From an uncultured Marivita sp. (GTDB lineage: Bacteria; Pseudomonadota; Alphaproteobacteria; Rhodobacterales; Rhodobacteraceae), in NCBI RefSeq assembly GCF_947488135.1, contig NZ_CANKYW010000001.1, forward strand, positions 434,001-498,000: DNA of 64,000 nucleotides, in the 5' to 3' direction. Made by a program: the position numbers and the translations under genes. The notes beneath the pieces were generated by a model. That model did no database searches. It saw only the letters and a list, made by a program, of their open reading frames with translations, and was not told the origin of the DNA. Every line of letters begins with the position of its first letter. The stretch's first letter is position 1. Positions 54,840 to 62,766 of the stretch are shown here, piece after piece.

Positions 54840-57385
54840 CCGACGCCCCCTATGATAACAATCCGGTTCCCGGACCGCGTGACGATGCGTATGACATGGC
54901 GCCGAAAGGAGAGCCGGACAAAAGCTTCGAAGAGGTCTGGGCAACGCCACCCGGCGTCAAGGTGCTGTCCTCGGTCAGCCACCGTGTTGTCGGCAAACGT
55001 TTCCTGATCACCGGCTTCATCTTCTTCCTGATCGCCGGTGTTCTTGCGCTGTTGGTTCGGTTGCAGCTTTTGGTGTCGGAAAACACGTTCCTCGACAGCG
55101 AGACCTACAACCAGGTCTTCACGATGCACGGAACGATCATGATGTTCCTCTTCGCGATTCCGATGCTGGAAGGGTTCGCGGTCTACCTGATCCCGCTGAT
55201 GATCGGCGCGCGCGATCTGGTCTTCCCGCGTCTGGGCGCGTTCGGGTACTACTGTTACCTCTTTGGCGGCATCATTGTCTTGTCCTCGTTTCTTTTCGAC
55301 GCAGCCCCTGCGGGCGGCTGGTTCATGTACGTGCCGCTGTCGACCAGCCAATACACCGAAGGGCTGTCCGCGGATTTCTGGCTGATCGGCATCACCTTGG
55401 CCGAAATCGCCAGCGTCACCGCAGCGGTTGAGATCATCGCGGCCATCCTGTGTTCCCGCGCGCCGGGGATGAGCCTGACGAAAATGCCGATCCTCATGTG
55501 GTATCTGCTCGTCACCGCCTTCATGATCGCCATCGGCTTTCCGCCCCTCATCATCGGGTCGATCCTGCTTGAGGCCGAACGCCTGCTGGGACTGCCATTC
55601 TTCGACATTTCGCTGGGCGGAGACCCTTTGCTGTGGCAGCACCTATTCTGGCTCTTCGGCCACCCGGAGGTCTACATCATCTTCCTGCCCGCTGCCGGCA
55701 TGGTGGCGACCATGTTGCCGGTCTTCGTGGGAAAGCCGCTCTTCGGGTACGGATTCGCCGTCTCGGCAGTCATCACGATGGGCTTTCTGAGCTTCGGCCT
55801 CTGGGCGCACCATATGTTCGCGACCGGCTTGCCGATCATGTCGTTGTCGCTCTTCTCGGCCGCATCGACGATGGTGGCGGTGCCGACGGGGGTGCAGATC
55901 TTCTGTTTCATCGCCACGCTCACCCTGGGTAAACCGCGCCTCACCGTGCCGATGCTTTTCATCCTGGGATTTTTGTTCATCTTCGTTCTGGGTGGGCTGA
56001 CCGGTGTGATGCTGGCGGCGGTGCCGTTCAACCTTCAGGCACATGACAGCTACTTCGTCGTGGCACACCTGCACTACGTCCTGATCGGGGGCTTCGTCTT
56101 TCCGATGTTCGGCGCGCTCTATTACTGGGTGCCGCATTTCACCGGGCGCATGATGTCCGAGACGCTGGGGAAATGGGCCTTCTGGCTGATGTTCCTCGGC
56201 TTTAACCTTGCGTTCTTCATGATGCATCTGACGGGATTGCGCGGGATGCCCCGGCGCATCGCCACGTACCCCGAAGGCATCGGCTGGGACCGGCTCAACA
56301 TGCTGTCCACCGTGGGCGCTTTCATTCTGGCCGCCGGGATCGCGGTGTTCATCGTCGATTTCTTCCGTCATCAGCGCAGCGGACCCAAAACCGGGCGTGA
56401 TCCTTGGCGCGCGGCGACGTTGGAATGGCTCTACGAGCCCCGCACGCCGGGTTACAATTTCCGGGCGATCCCAGCGATCCGGTCGCGCGAACCGCTCTGG
56501 GATCAGCCGGAATTGACTGACCGGCCCGCCGCAGAGGTGGACGGCGCGCTCCGCATCAGCCACGACCATCGACGTGAGACGATTGGCTGCGATCCCGTGA
56601 CGGGTGAGCCGATACAGATCCTGCGTCTGCCGCACCCGACCTGGTTCCCGCTGATCTCCGCTTTGGGGCTGGCCGTTCTTTTCGCCGCGACATTGGCATC
56701 GCTATACTGGCTGTCAGCCATTGGCGGTCTGATCGCGCTGATCGGGTTGACTGGCTGGATTTGGGAGCCGTCCGACAGCGGCGTCACCCGCGAGACCGGG
56801 CTTGGCGAGGGGCTGTCCCTGCCGGTGAACGTGGTCGATCGCAAAAGTCACCTGCATGTGGGCACGATCGGCACCATTCTGATCCTCTACGCCCTTTTCG
56901 CATCGTTGCTCTTCGCCGGGCTGTTTCTGTGGAACGTCCAGCCCGAATTCGCCCAAGACACCGCACGGCCCGCGCGCATCTTCGCGCTCGTCTCTGCCGC
57001 TCTGTCGGTCATTCTCTTCGCGTTGAGCTGGATGACCGGACGCCGCGCGCTGTCGCAGGGATCGCTCGCGGCGGGAATGTTGATCAACCTTTTGACCGGC
57101 GTCGCCATCGTCGCCCTTGGTCTGTCGTTCTTCTGGGCGTTGCTGCCGGTCGATCCCTACAGCACCGCCTTCGCCGCCGTCGGCTGGGCGATGGGGGCTT
57201 ATGTGGCGGCGCTTCTGGCGGTGTCGCTCTATTGGACGCTGTTCAACGCGCTGCGCAAGGCAACGGGCAATGTCGTGCTGGGTCAGGGCCTTCCGGATCT
57301 GCTGCTGGCCGCGTTCGGCAAGGCAACTGCCGTCATGGCAGGTATCACAGCCGTCGCGTTCCTGGTCGCGGGGACACCGCAATGA
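54836..57385 (+). CDS. ctaD: Cytochrome c oxidase subunit I+III fusion
   Basis: An 849-residue heme-copper oxidase subunit. The subunit I part (about 40-560) keeps heme a ligands His98 and His413, heme a3 ligand His411, CuB ligands His276, His325 and His326, the Tyr280 cross-link (GHPEVY) and Glu278 of the D-channel. Differences from canonical A-type enzymes are Gln354 for the K-channel Lys (VPTGVQIF), Ala291 for the K-channel Ser, and Val116 and Gly134 for the two D-channel Asn residues, while Asp127 is kept. The C-terminal third is a subunit III-like TM bundle, including KSHLHVGTIGTILILYALFAS. A K-channel alternative would have to exist for proton uptake. Confidence 0.93.
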   Translation: MTDAPYDNNPVPGPRDDAYDMAPKGEPDKSFEEVWATPPGVKVLSSVSHRVVGKRFLITGFIFFLIAGVLALLVRLQLLVSENTFLDSETYNQVFTMHGTIMMFLFAIPMLEGFAVYLIPLMIGARDLVFPRLGAFGYYCYLFGGIIVLSSFLFDAAPAGGWFMYVPLSTSQYTEGLSADFWLIGITLAEIASVTAAVEIIAAILCSRAPGMSLTKMPILMWYLLVTAFMIAIGFPPLIIGSILLEAERLLGLPFFDISLGGDPLLWQHLFWLFGHPEVYIIFLPAAGMVATMLPVFVGKPLFGYGFAVSAVITMGFLSFGLWAHHMFATGLPIMSLSLFSAASTMVAVPTGVQIFCFIATLTLGKPRLTVPMLFILGFLFIFVLGGLTGVMLAAVPFNLQAHDSYFVVAHLHYVLIGGFVFPMFGALYYWVPHFTGRMMSETLGKWAFWLMFLGFNLAFFMMHLTGLRGMPRRIATYPEGIGWDRLNMLSTVGAFILAAGIAVFIVDFFRHQRSGPKTGRDPWRAATLEWLYEPRTPGYNFRAIPAIRSREPLWDQPELTDRPAAEVDGALRISHDHRRETIGCDPVTGEPIQILRLPHPTWFPLISALGLAVLFAATLASLYWLSAIGGLIALIGLTGWIWEPSDSGVTRETGLGEGLSLPVNVVDRKSHLHVGTIGTILILYALFASLLFAGLFLWNVQPEFAQDTARPARIFALVSAALSVILFALSWMTGRRALSQGSLAAGMLINLLTGVAIVALGLSFFWALLPVDPYSTAFAAVGWAMGAYVAALLAVSLYWTLFNALRKATGNVVLGQGLPDLLLAAFGKATAVMAGITAVAFLVAGTPQ

Positions 57386-57711
57386 CCCGACTGGTGTTTC
57401 ATATCGCGGGTCCAATCACGCTCTGGTCGCTGCACTTCATCGCCATCTACGCGCTGATCTCGGCGGCTTGCGCGCCGCGAGGATTGATGGATGTCGATGT
57501 CATGCGCGGTGTCGCGACGATCAGTACTCTGCTGATCGGGATAGCCATGCTTGCCTGGCTGGTGCTGGCGCTGCGCCGGTCGCGCCGCATCCCGGACGAC
57601 GCCGAAGAACGCCCGCTGGCGATCGCAGCGCTTTGGTCGGTGGGCATTTCGTTGATGGCCATCCTGGCAAACCTCTGGCCGGTGGCGACGCTTGCCACGT
57701 GTTCCGGCTGA
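57382..57711 (+). CDS. Small membrane protein in oxidase operon
   Basis: A 109-residue protein with three predicted TM helices (about 12-32, 46-64 and 82-106). It has no recognised motif apart from two Cys residues (30 and 107). ATGA overlap with subunit I+III and a position before the assembly factor argue for a subunit IV-like or assembly role; this is inference. Confidence 0.75.
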   Translation: MTRLVFHIAGPITLWSLHFIAIYALISAACAPRGLMDVDVMRGVATISTLLIGIAMLAWLVLALRRSRRIPDDAEERPLAIAALWSVGISLMAILANLWPVATLATCSG

Positions 57712-57728
57712 TCAACAAGGAGGCTCTC

Positions 57729-58445
57729 ATGGACCCCTACACACCCTTCTGCGGCACCCCTCCGCTTCCGACCGAGCTTCTGACCCGCTGGACGTTCGAT
57801 CCGGTATTGATCGCGGGCTTGATAGCCGCATTCGCAATCGGCATGAGGTACACAATAGAAAGAAAGCGCTTTACGGGGGCTTGGGCCCTTGTCGCCTTTC
57901 TGTTCATCTCGCCGCTCTGCGCGGCGTCTATGGCGCTGTTTTCCGCCCGCGTCGCCCAGCATATCCTTCTGACACTCGTGGCGGCCCCTTTGCTGGCCGC
58001 AGCCTTGCCGAAACTGCGGTTGCCGCCGATGCCCGTTGCCGTGGTGTTCGCCGTGCTGTTCTGGTTCTGGCACGCGCCCGCACCCTATCAGGCCACGCTG
58101 GAAAGCGATCTGACATACTGGGCGATGCATTTGAGCCTGTTCGGCAGCGCGACGCTTATGTTCGCCGCCTTCCGCGCGACGCCTGAGCAGTCGATTCCTG
58201 CCGCTGCATTGACCGGAGCACAGCTGACCCTGTTCGCTGTCGTACTGACCCTGGCACCAACGCCCTGGCACAGTTGGCATATGTTGACGACCATTCCCTA
58301 TGAGCTCGGACCGTTGGCGGATCAACAATTGGCGGGGGCCATGATGTGGGTGGCGGGGGGCCTCCTCTTCCTCGCCGTCATCGGCAAGCTGGCGTTGACG
58401 TTTCTTCAGGAGGCTGACGTTCCGCCAGCCAAGAGCAGGCCATGA
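57729..58445 (+). CDS. Cytochrome c oxidase assembly factor, CtaG (caa3) family
   Basis: A 238-residue membrane protein with seven TM segments. Features are FISPLCAASMALFSARVAQHILLTLVAAPLL, WFWHAPAPYQATL and WHMLTTIPYELGPLADQQLAGAMMWVAGGL, matching the Bacillus-type CtaG/DUF1404 family used in caa3 assembly (not the Cox11-type CtaG). AAGGAGG precedes the ATG. It overlaps the AI-2E gene by 4 nt. Confidence 0.9.
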   Translation: MDPYTPFCGTPPLPTELLTRWTFDPVLIAGLIAAFAIGMRYTIERKRFTGAWALVAFLFISPLCAASMALFSARVAQHILLTLVAAPLLAAALPKLRLPPMPVAVVFAVLFWFWHAPAPYQATLESDLTYWAMHLSLFGSATLMFAAFRATPEQSIPAAALTGAQLTLFAVVLTLAPTPWHSWHMLTTIPYELGPLADQQLAGAMMWVAGGLLFLAVIGKLALTFLQEADVPPAKSRP

Positions 58446-59578
58446 CCGCCACACCATCGGGTCCCGCCGAACGAAACGCATCCCCGGGCTCGGAAAGGGC
58501 CGTGTTTCGCAGAGCGCAGGTCTGGATCCTGGGTGGGTTGTTCGTGATCGCGCTGGCCGCCGCCTTGAGAGCGATGGCGCCAGTTGCGATTCCGGTCGTC
58601 TTTGCCGTGCTCATCACATTGGTCATCGCGCCTTTGCATCAAAGACTGGTGCGCGTATTGCCACCGGCACTGCGCTGGTTTGCGCATCTTGGCGCGATCC
58701 TCGTTCTTCTTACAGTGATTGCTGTATTTCTTGCGGCGTTGGTCTTCGCTGCCGAACGCGTTTTGCAGGAAATGTCGTCTTTCGACGGTAATATGGAGAC
58801 GCTGCTGCCCTCCGAGTCCGAAGCAACGGCCCTCGTGGGCGGGCAACTCAAGGATTTGGTCGGCACCATCAGCAGCGCGCTCAGTGGATGGCTGGTTGAG
58901 CAGATCACCACCGTCGCACGTGCCATCGCCGGTATGACGGGGATGTTCATCACGACCCTCGTGCTTGTCTTCTTTCTAATTCTCCTCGCTTTGACGGAGC
59001 GCGGAATATGGCGGGGGAAAATTGCGGCGCTTTGGCCGGAACAGGGGCAAACGGAATGGAGGGACGCACTGGTCACGATAACGCTCAGATTGCGGAAATT
59101 TCTGATAATCCGGACCGCAGTCGGCTTTCTGCAAGCGGCTCTCTACGTCCTGTGGCTTTGGCTGTTCGGCGTCGACATGCTGGTCGTTTGGGGTGTTTTG
59201 ACCTTCATTCTGACGTACATTCCCAACCTAGGGTCCGTCATCGCAGGAACGCTGCCGGTTCTCTATGCGCTGGTCACCAAGGATTTGGCGACGGCGTTCG
59301 CTGTCGCGGCTGGATTGCTGGTCATCGAGCAAGTGGTCGGCAATTTCATCGACCCCAAGCTGCTGGGCAAATACATCGTTCTGTCGCCCTTCATCATTCT
59401 GGTGTCACTGCTTTTCTGGGGATGGCTGTGGGGGATCGCTGGCGCGTTCCTCGCCACACCCATCTTGCTCAGCCTTCTTATCGCGCTCAATCACATTCCG
59501 CCCCTGCGTCCGGTGGCTTTGATCCTGAGTGACCAGCGCACATCCGAAGATCTCGACCGCGCGCTGAATCAGAAATAG
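58442..59578 (+). CDS. AI-2E family (PerM-like) membrane transporter
   Basis: A 378-residue membrane protein with about eight TM helices. Family features are the paired N-terminal TMs with PLHQRLVR between, a periplasmic helical domain, and the C-terminal LTYIPNLGSVIAGTLPVLYAL, VIEQVVGNFIDPKLLGKYIVLSPFIILVSLLFWGWLWG signature. Members include Na+(Li+)/H+ antiporters and quorum-signal exporters; the substrate here is unknown. Its ATGA overlap with the CtaG gene makes it the last gene of the oxidase operon. Confidence 0.9.
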   Translation: MTATPSGPAERNASPGSERAVFRRAQVWILGGLFVIALAAALRAMAPVAIPVVFAVLITLVIAPLHQRLVRVLPPALRWFAHLGAILVLLTVIAVFLAALVFAAERVLQEMSSFDGNMETLLPSESEATALVGGQLKDLVGTISSALSGWLVEQITTVARAIAGMTGMFITTLVLVFFLILLALTERGIWRGKIAALWPEQGQTEWRDALVTITLRLRKFLIIRTAVGFLQAALYVLWLWLFGVDMLVVWGVLTFILTYIPNLGSVIAGTLPVLYALVTKDLATAFAVAAGLLVIEQVVGNFIDPKLLGKYIVLSPFIILVSLLFWGWLWGIAGAFLATPILLSLLIALNHIPPLRPVALILSDQRTSEDLDRALNQK

Positions 59579-59584
59579 GCGCTA

Positions 59585-59893
59585 TCAGGCTGTGAGCATC
59601 CAAATGACGACCAACAGGACCGGGCCAGCCACCAGCAGCGCGATGAGCGGGCCCCGCCCGCGTTTCGGTTTGTCCTGCGGATTATCAAGGACGCGCGGCG
59701 CGGTCTGAGCACCGGCGTCGCCCGGACCCGCGCGGACCTCACCGTTGCTGTCCACGACATATGCCGCGTCTGAACGGGCCTTGCCTGCATGGGCGTCGGT
59801 CTGGACGCGGTCTTGGTCCGGACCGGTGCCATGCTCGGTCGGGTCCACCGGATCATTTGCGGGGCGGGGTTTGTGTATCGTGTTCTGTGCCAT
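59585..59893 (-). CDS. Small single-TM protein, function unknown
   Basis: A 102-residue protein: about 78 hydrophilic residues rich in Asp, Gly, Pro and Thr, then a basic KPKRGRGP and one C-terminal TM (GPLIALLVAGPVLLVVIWML). It resembles a tail-anchored or C-in membrane protein. AAGGAAAGG precedes the ATG. Opposite strand between the oxidase operon and the second dehydrogenase set; its 3' end is 6 bp from that of the AI-2E gene. Confidence 0.7.
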   Translation of the reverse strand: MAQNTIHKPRPANDPVDPTEHGTGPDQDRVQTDAHAGKARSDAAYVVDSNGEVRAGPGDAGAQTAPRVLDNPQDKPKRGRGPLIALLVAGPVLLVVIWMLTA

Positions 59894-60026
59894 GTCTGTT
59901 GCCTTTCCTTTTGACGAAGTGACTACCAGACAAACCGACGCTCGAGATGGCTGGTTCCGGTGAAACGATGGGAACTGCGCCTGTACCACGGGCGTTCCGT
60001 TTATATTGATGAGCGGAGTCTGCACG

Positions 60027-61646
60027 ATGGTCACAACCCTTCCCCAAACCCCTGATCTTGTCGTTGTCGGAGCAGGCGTCGCCGGAGGGCTCGTTGCGAA
60101 GCAGGCGGCCGAAGCCGGGCTTCGTGTAACGATCCTGTGCGACGGACCCACGCTTGATCGCGCCGATCTGGTGGACCGCTTCAGGCAGGCCGATCCCCAA
60201 AGCCTGATGTCGCCCTACCCGGTCGTGCCGCACGCGCCCCAGCCACAGGTCAACCGTACGGGTGATTACCTGATCCAGAAAGGCCCCGACCCCTATGATC
60301 AGCAATATATCCGCGCCGTCGGTGGCACGACCTGGCACTGGGGCGCCGCGACATGGCGCTACATTCCCAACGACATGAAGCTGAGGACGCTTTACGGCGT
60401 CGGGCGCGACTGGCCCATCGACTATGACGAGATCGAACCCTGGTATTACGAGGCCGAGGTCGAGCTGGGCGTCGCCGGCCCCGAAAACGCGCCTTTTGAT
60501 GCGCCCCGGTCAAAACCCTATCCCATGCCGGAGGCCCCGTTTTCCTATCTCGACCAAGTCTTTCACGACAAGCTGACTGCCCTTGGCTATGATGTGATCC
60601 ACGCCCCGCAATGCCGCAACAACCAGCAGGTCTATGATGGGCGGCCACCCTGTTGCGGCAACGCGAACTGTATGCCGATCTGTCCCATCGGCGCGCAGTA
60701 TTCCGGCAATATGTCCGTTGAAAAGGCGCAGGCCGCCGGGGCCGAGCTGATCACCAACGCGGTTGCGCATCATCTTGAAGTTGGCCCCGACAAACGGATC
60801 ACCGCCGTGCGCTATCTCAAACCGGACGGGTCTGAATTTCGCCTAAAGGCGCAGACCTTTGCATTGGCCGCGAACGGGATCGAAGGCCCCAAGATCATGC
60901 TGATGTCGAAACAGGAACACGCGCCCGACGGCGTGGGCAATAGCTCGGACATGGTGGGGCGCAACCTCATGGACCATCCCGGGACAATGTCCAAGTTCGA
61001 CAGCAAGGACCCGCTTTGGCCGGGCCGGGGCCCGAATATCCTGTCGGGTATCGTAAACCTGCGCGATGGCCCGTGGCGTGAAAGAATGGCCGCGCGCAAG
61101 CTGATGCCCGACAACAAGACCCATGTGCACGAAGTCACGGTCGAAGCGATCGAAGAGGGTTTGACAGGCGCCGAATTACGCGAGGCGATCCGCCACCGTG
61201 CCGCGCGGCGTCAGATCGTGTTCAGCTTCAACGAACAACTGCCCGACCCGTCGAACCGGATTGTACCGTCGTCCGAAGGTCTGACCGACGCGCTGGGCCT
61301 TCCGCGTCCTGAAATCCACTACAGGATCGACGATTACGTCCATCGCGCCGCCGAAGACACCCGCCGCCGCGTCGAAGAGATGGCCGTGGCGTTCGGTGCC
61401 ACGCGCGACAGCGTCTGGCATAATGACGGCTACTTGCCGAACAACCACATCACAGGAGCGACGATCATGGGCGACAACCCGAATGACAGCGTCGTGAACC
61501 GCGACTGCCGGACGCATGACCATCCGAACCTCTGGATCGCGTCGTCTTCGACCTTTCCATCCGTTTCCAGTGTCAACGTGACTCTGACCATCGCCGCCCT
61601 TGCGATCCGCATGGGCGAAGCCATCGCGGCGGAGGCACGGCCATGA
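60027..61646 (+). CDS. FAD-dependent glucose dehydrogenase-like alpha subunit (GMC family)
   Basis: A 539-residue GMC flavoprotein. The FAD fold is PDLVVVGAGVAGGLVAKQAAEAG. Cys209, Cys210, Cys215 and Cys219 (PPCCGNANCMPICP) match the 3Fe-4S motif of bacterial FAD-glucose dehydrogenases, whose alpha subunit is about the same length. The catalytic His and Asn region is NNHITGATIMG and SSTFPSVSSVNVTLT. No signal peptide; the Tat subunit two genes on would carry it. GGAG lies 8 nt before the ATG at 60027. Probably oxidises an aldose or polyol and reduces the coupled diheme cytochrome. Confidence 0.92.
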   Translation: MVTTLPQTPDLVVVGAGVAGGLVAKQAAEAGLRVTILCDGPTLDRADLVDRFRQADPQSLMSPYPVVPHAPQPQVNRTGDYLIQKGPDPYDQQYIRAVGGTTWHWGAATWRYIPNDMKLRTLYGVGRDWPIDYDEIEPWYYEAEVELGVAGPENAPFDAPRSKPYPMPEAPFSYLDQVFHDKLTALGYDVIHAPQCRNNQQVYDGRPPCCGNANCMPICPIGAQYSGNMSVEKAQAAGAELITNAVAHHLEVGPDKRITAVRYLKPDGSEFRLKAQTFALAANGIEGPKIMLMSKQEHAPDGVGNSSDMVGRNLMDHPGTMSKFDSKDPLWPGRGPNILSGIVNLRDGPWRERMAARKLMPDNKTHVHEVTVEAIEEGLTGAELREAIRHRAARRQIVFSFNEQLPDPSNRIVPSSEGLTDALGLPRPEIHYRIDDYVHRAAEDTRRRVEEMAVAFGATRDSVWHNDGYLPNNHITGATIMGDNPNDSVVNRDCRTHDHPNLWIASSSTFPSVSSVNVTLTIAALAIRMGEAIAAEARP

Positions 61647-62308
61647 CACGTTTTCTCCTCGCCGCAAGTGCCTGCGTCAGCGTGATGGTCGCGCAAGGTG
61701 CCACAGGACAGGGCGCGGATGTCCTGTTGAATTGCTCGACATGCCATACCGTCGGGTCCGGCTCTTCTATGGATGCCGCAACGCAGCGTGTGCCGTCACC
61801 CTATCCCAACCTCAACGGCCAGCCGGTACGCTATCTCGAGCGACAACTTGAGGCCTATCGGACGGGCTTGCGCCAGCATCCGCAGATGCAAGCGACAGCG
61901 ACTGCGTTGGGTGACGGAAGCGCAGCCATGGCGCGCATGTATGCCGATGCCGCGCCACCCAAGCTTGCGTTGCAAGGCGATGTCAGCGCCTATCTGGAGG
62001 CGCAGAAACTGATTGCCGAAGGCGACTGGTCGCGGAGTCTGCCCTCGTGCGCCAGCTGCCATGGGATCAATGAAGAGGACCGCGCGCGCCTCGCTCCGCG
62101 TCTTCATGGCCATCCGGAGGGGTACCTTGCCCGCCAACTCCGCGCATATGCCGACGGAACGCGGCAATCGGATACGATGGGCCGGATGCGCAGCTTCGCA
62201 TCGAGGCTGACAGACGCGGAAATCGCGGCTCTGGCCGCCTACTATGCCGCTTGGCGTGTGGAAGGCGCAGGCAGCACCGATGAAAACGAGGACCAGCCTG
62301 ATGGATAA
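61643..62308 (+). CDS. Diheme cytochrome c of the glucose dehydrogenase-like set
   Basis: A 221-residue periplasmic protein with a signal peptide (to about 23) and two heme sites, CSTCH (Cys31-His35) and CASCH (Cys136-His140). Typical FAD-glucose dehydrogenase beta subunits have three hemes; this one is diheme and shorter, more like the cytochromes at 33558 and 52568. It overlaps the alpha subunit by 4 nt and the next gene by 8 nt. Confidence 0.93.
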   Translation: MTRFLLAASACVSVMVAQGATGQGADVLLNCSTCHTVGSGSSMDAATQRVPSPYPNLNGQPVRYLERQLEAYRTGLRQHPQMQATATALGDGSAAMARMYADAAPPKLALQGDVSAYLEAQKLIAEGDWSRSLPSCASCHGINEEDRARLAPRLHGHPEGYLARQLRAYADGTRQSDTMGRMRSFASRLTDAEIAALAAYYAAWRVEGAGSTDENEDQPDG

Positions 62309-62717
62309 TTCGACGATCTTCTCGCGCCGAAGCTTCCTGGGGGGCGTGTCCGCTGCGGCGCTCTTGCCCGGGCTGGCCAAAGCGCAAACTCCGCTCACCT
62401 TTGAAAGCTTCGCTGCCCGTGCGCGCGCTCTTTCTGGTTTTGACGCGATCCCTCGCGCACTTCTGAGCGGCGCGCGCTCGGCTTTGGCGGATACGGAAAT
62501 AGACGCTTTTGTTTCGGAAGATGGCTCGTCCGACAACGCGGACAAAACCGTTTTGAAAGCCCTCTACACAGGTATGCATGCGCCTGCGGAGGGCACACCA
62601 GAGCGGTTCGCTTACGCGCAAGCGCTCATGTACGCGACGATCGAAGACGCGGTGAATGTGCCCAGCTATTGCGGGGGGCTGCCGGGCTATTGGTCCGAGA
62701 AACCCGACAACGTCTGA
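62301..62717 (+). CDS. Tat hitchhiker (gamma) subunit of the glucose dehydrogenase-like set
   Basis: A 138-residue protein with a Tat signal (SRRSFLGGVSAAALLPGLA) followed by a small helical domain and the C-terminal YATIEDAVNVPSYCGGLPGYWSEKPDNV, matching gamma subunits of FAD-glucose and sugar dehydrogenases. It should bind the alpha subunit in the cytoplasm and carry it across. The order here is alpha, cytochrome, gamma, whereas gamma-alpha-beta is usual. Confidence 0.9.
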   Translation: MDNSTIFSRRSFLGGVSAAALLPGLAKAQTPLTFESFAARARALSGFDAIPRALLSGARSALADTEIDAFVSEDGSSDNADKTVLKALYTGMHAPAEGTPERFAYAQALMYATIEDAVNVPSYCGGLPGYWSEKPDNV

Positions 62718-62766
62718 ACGCGCCAAGACGAACGTTCAAACTAGCCCTGGCATTATGCAGAATGTT

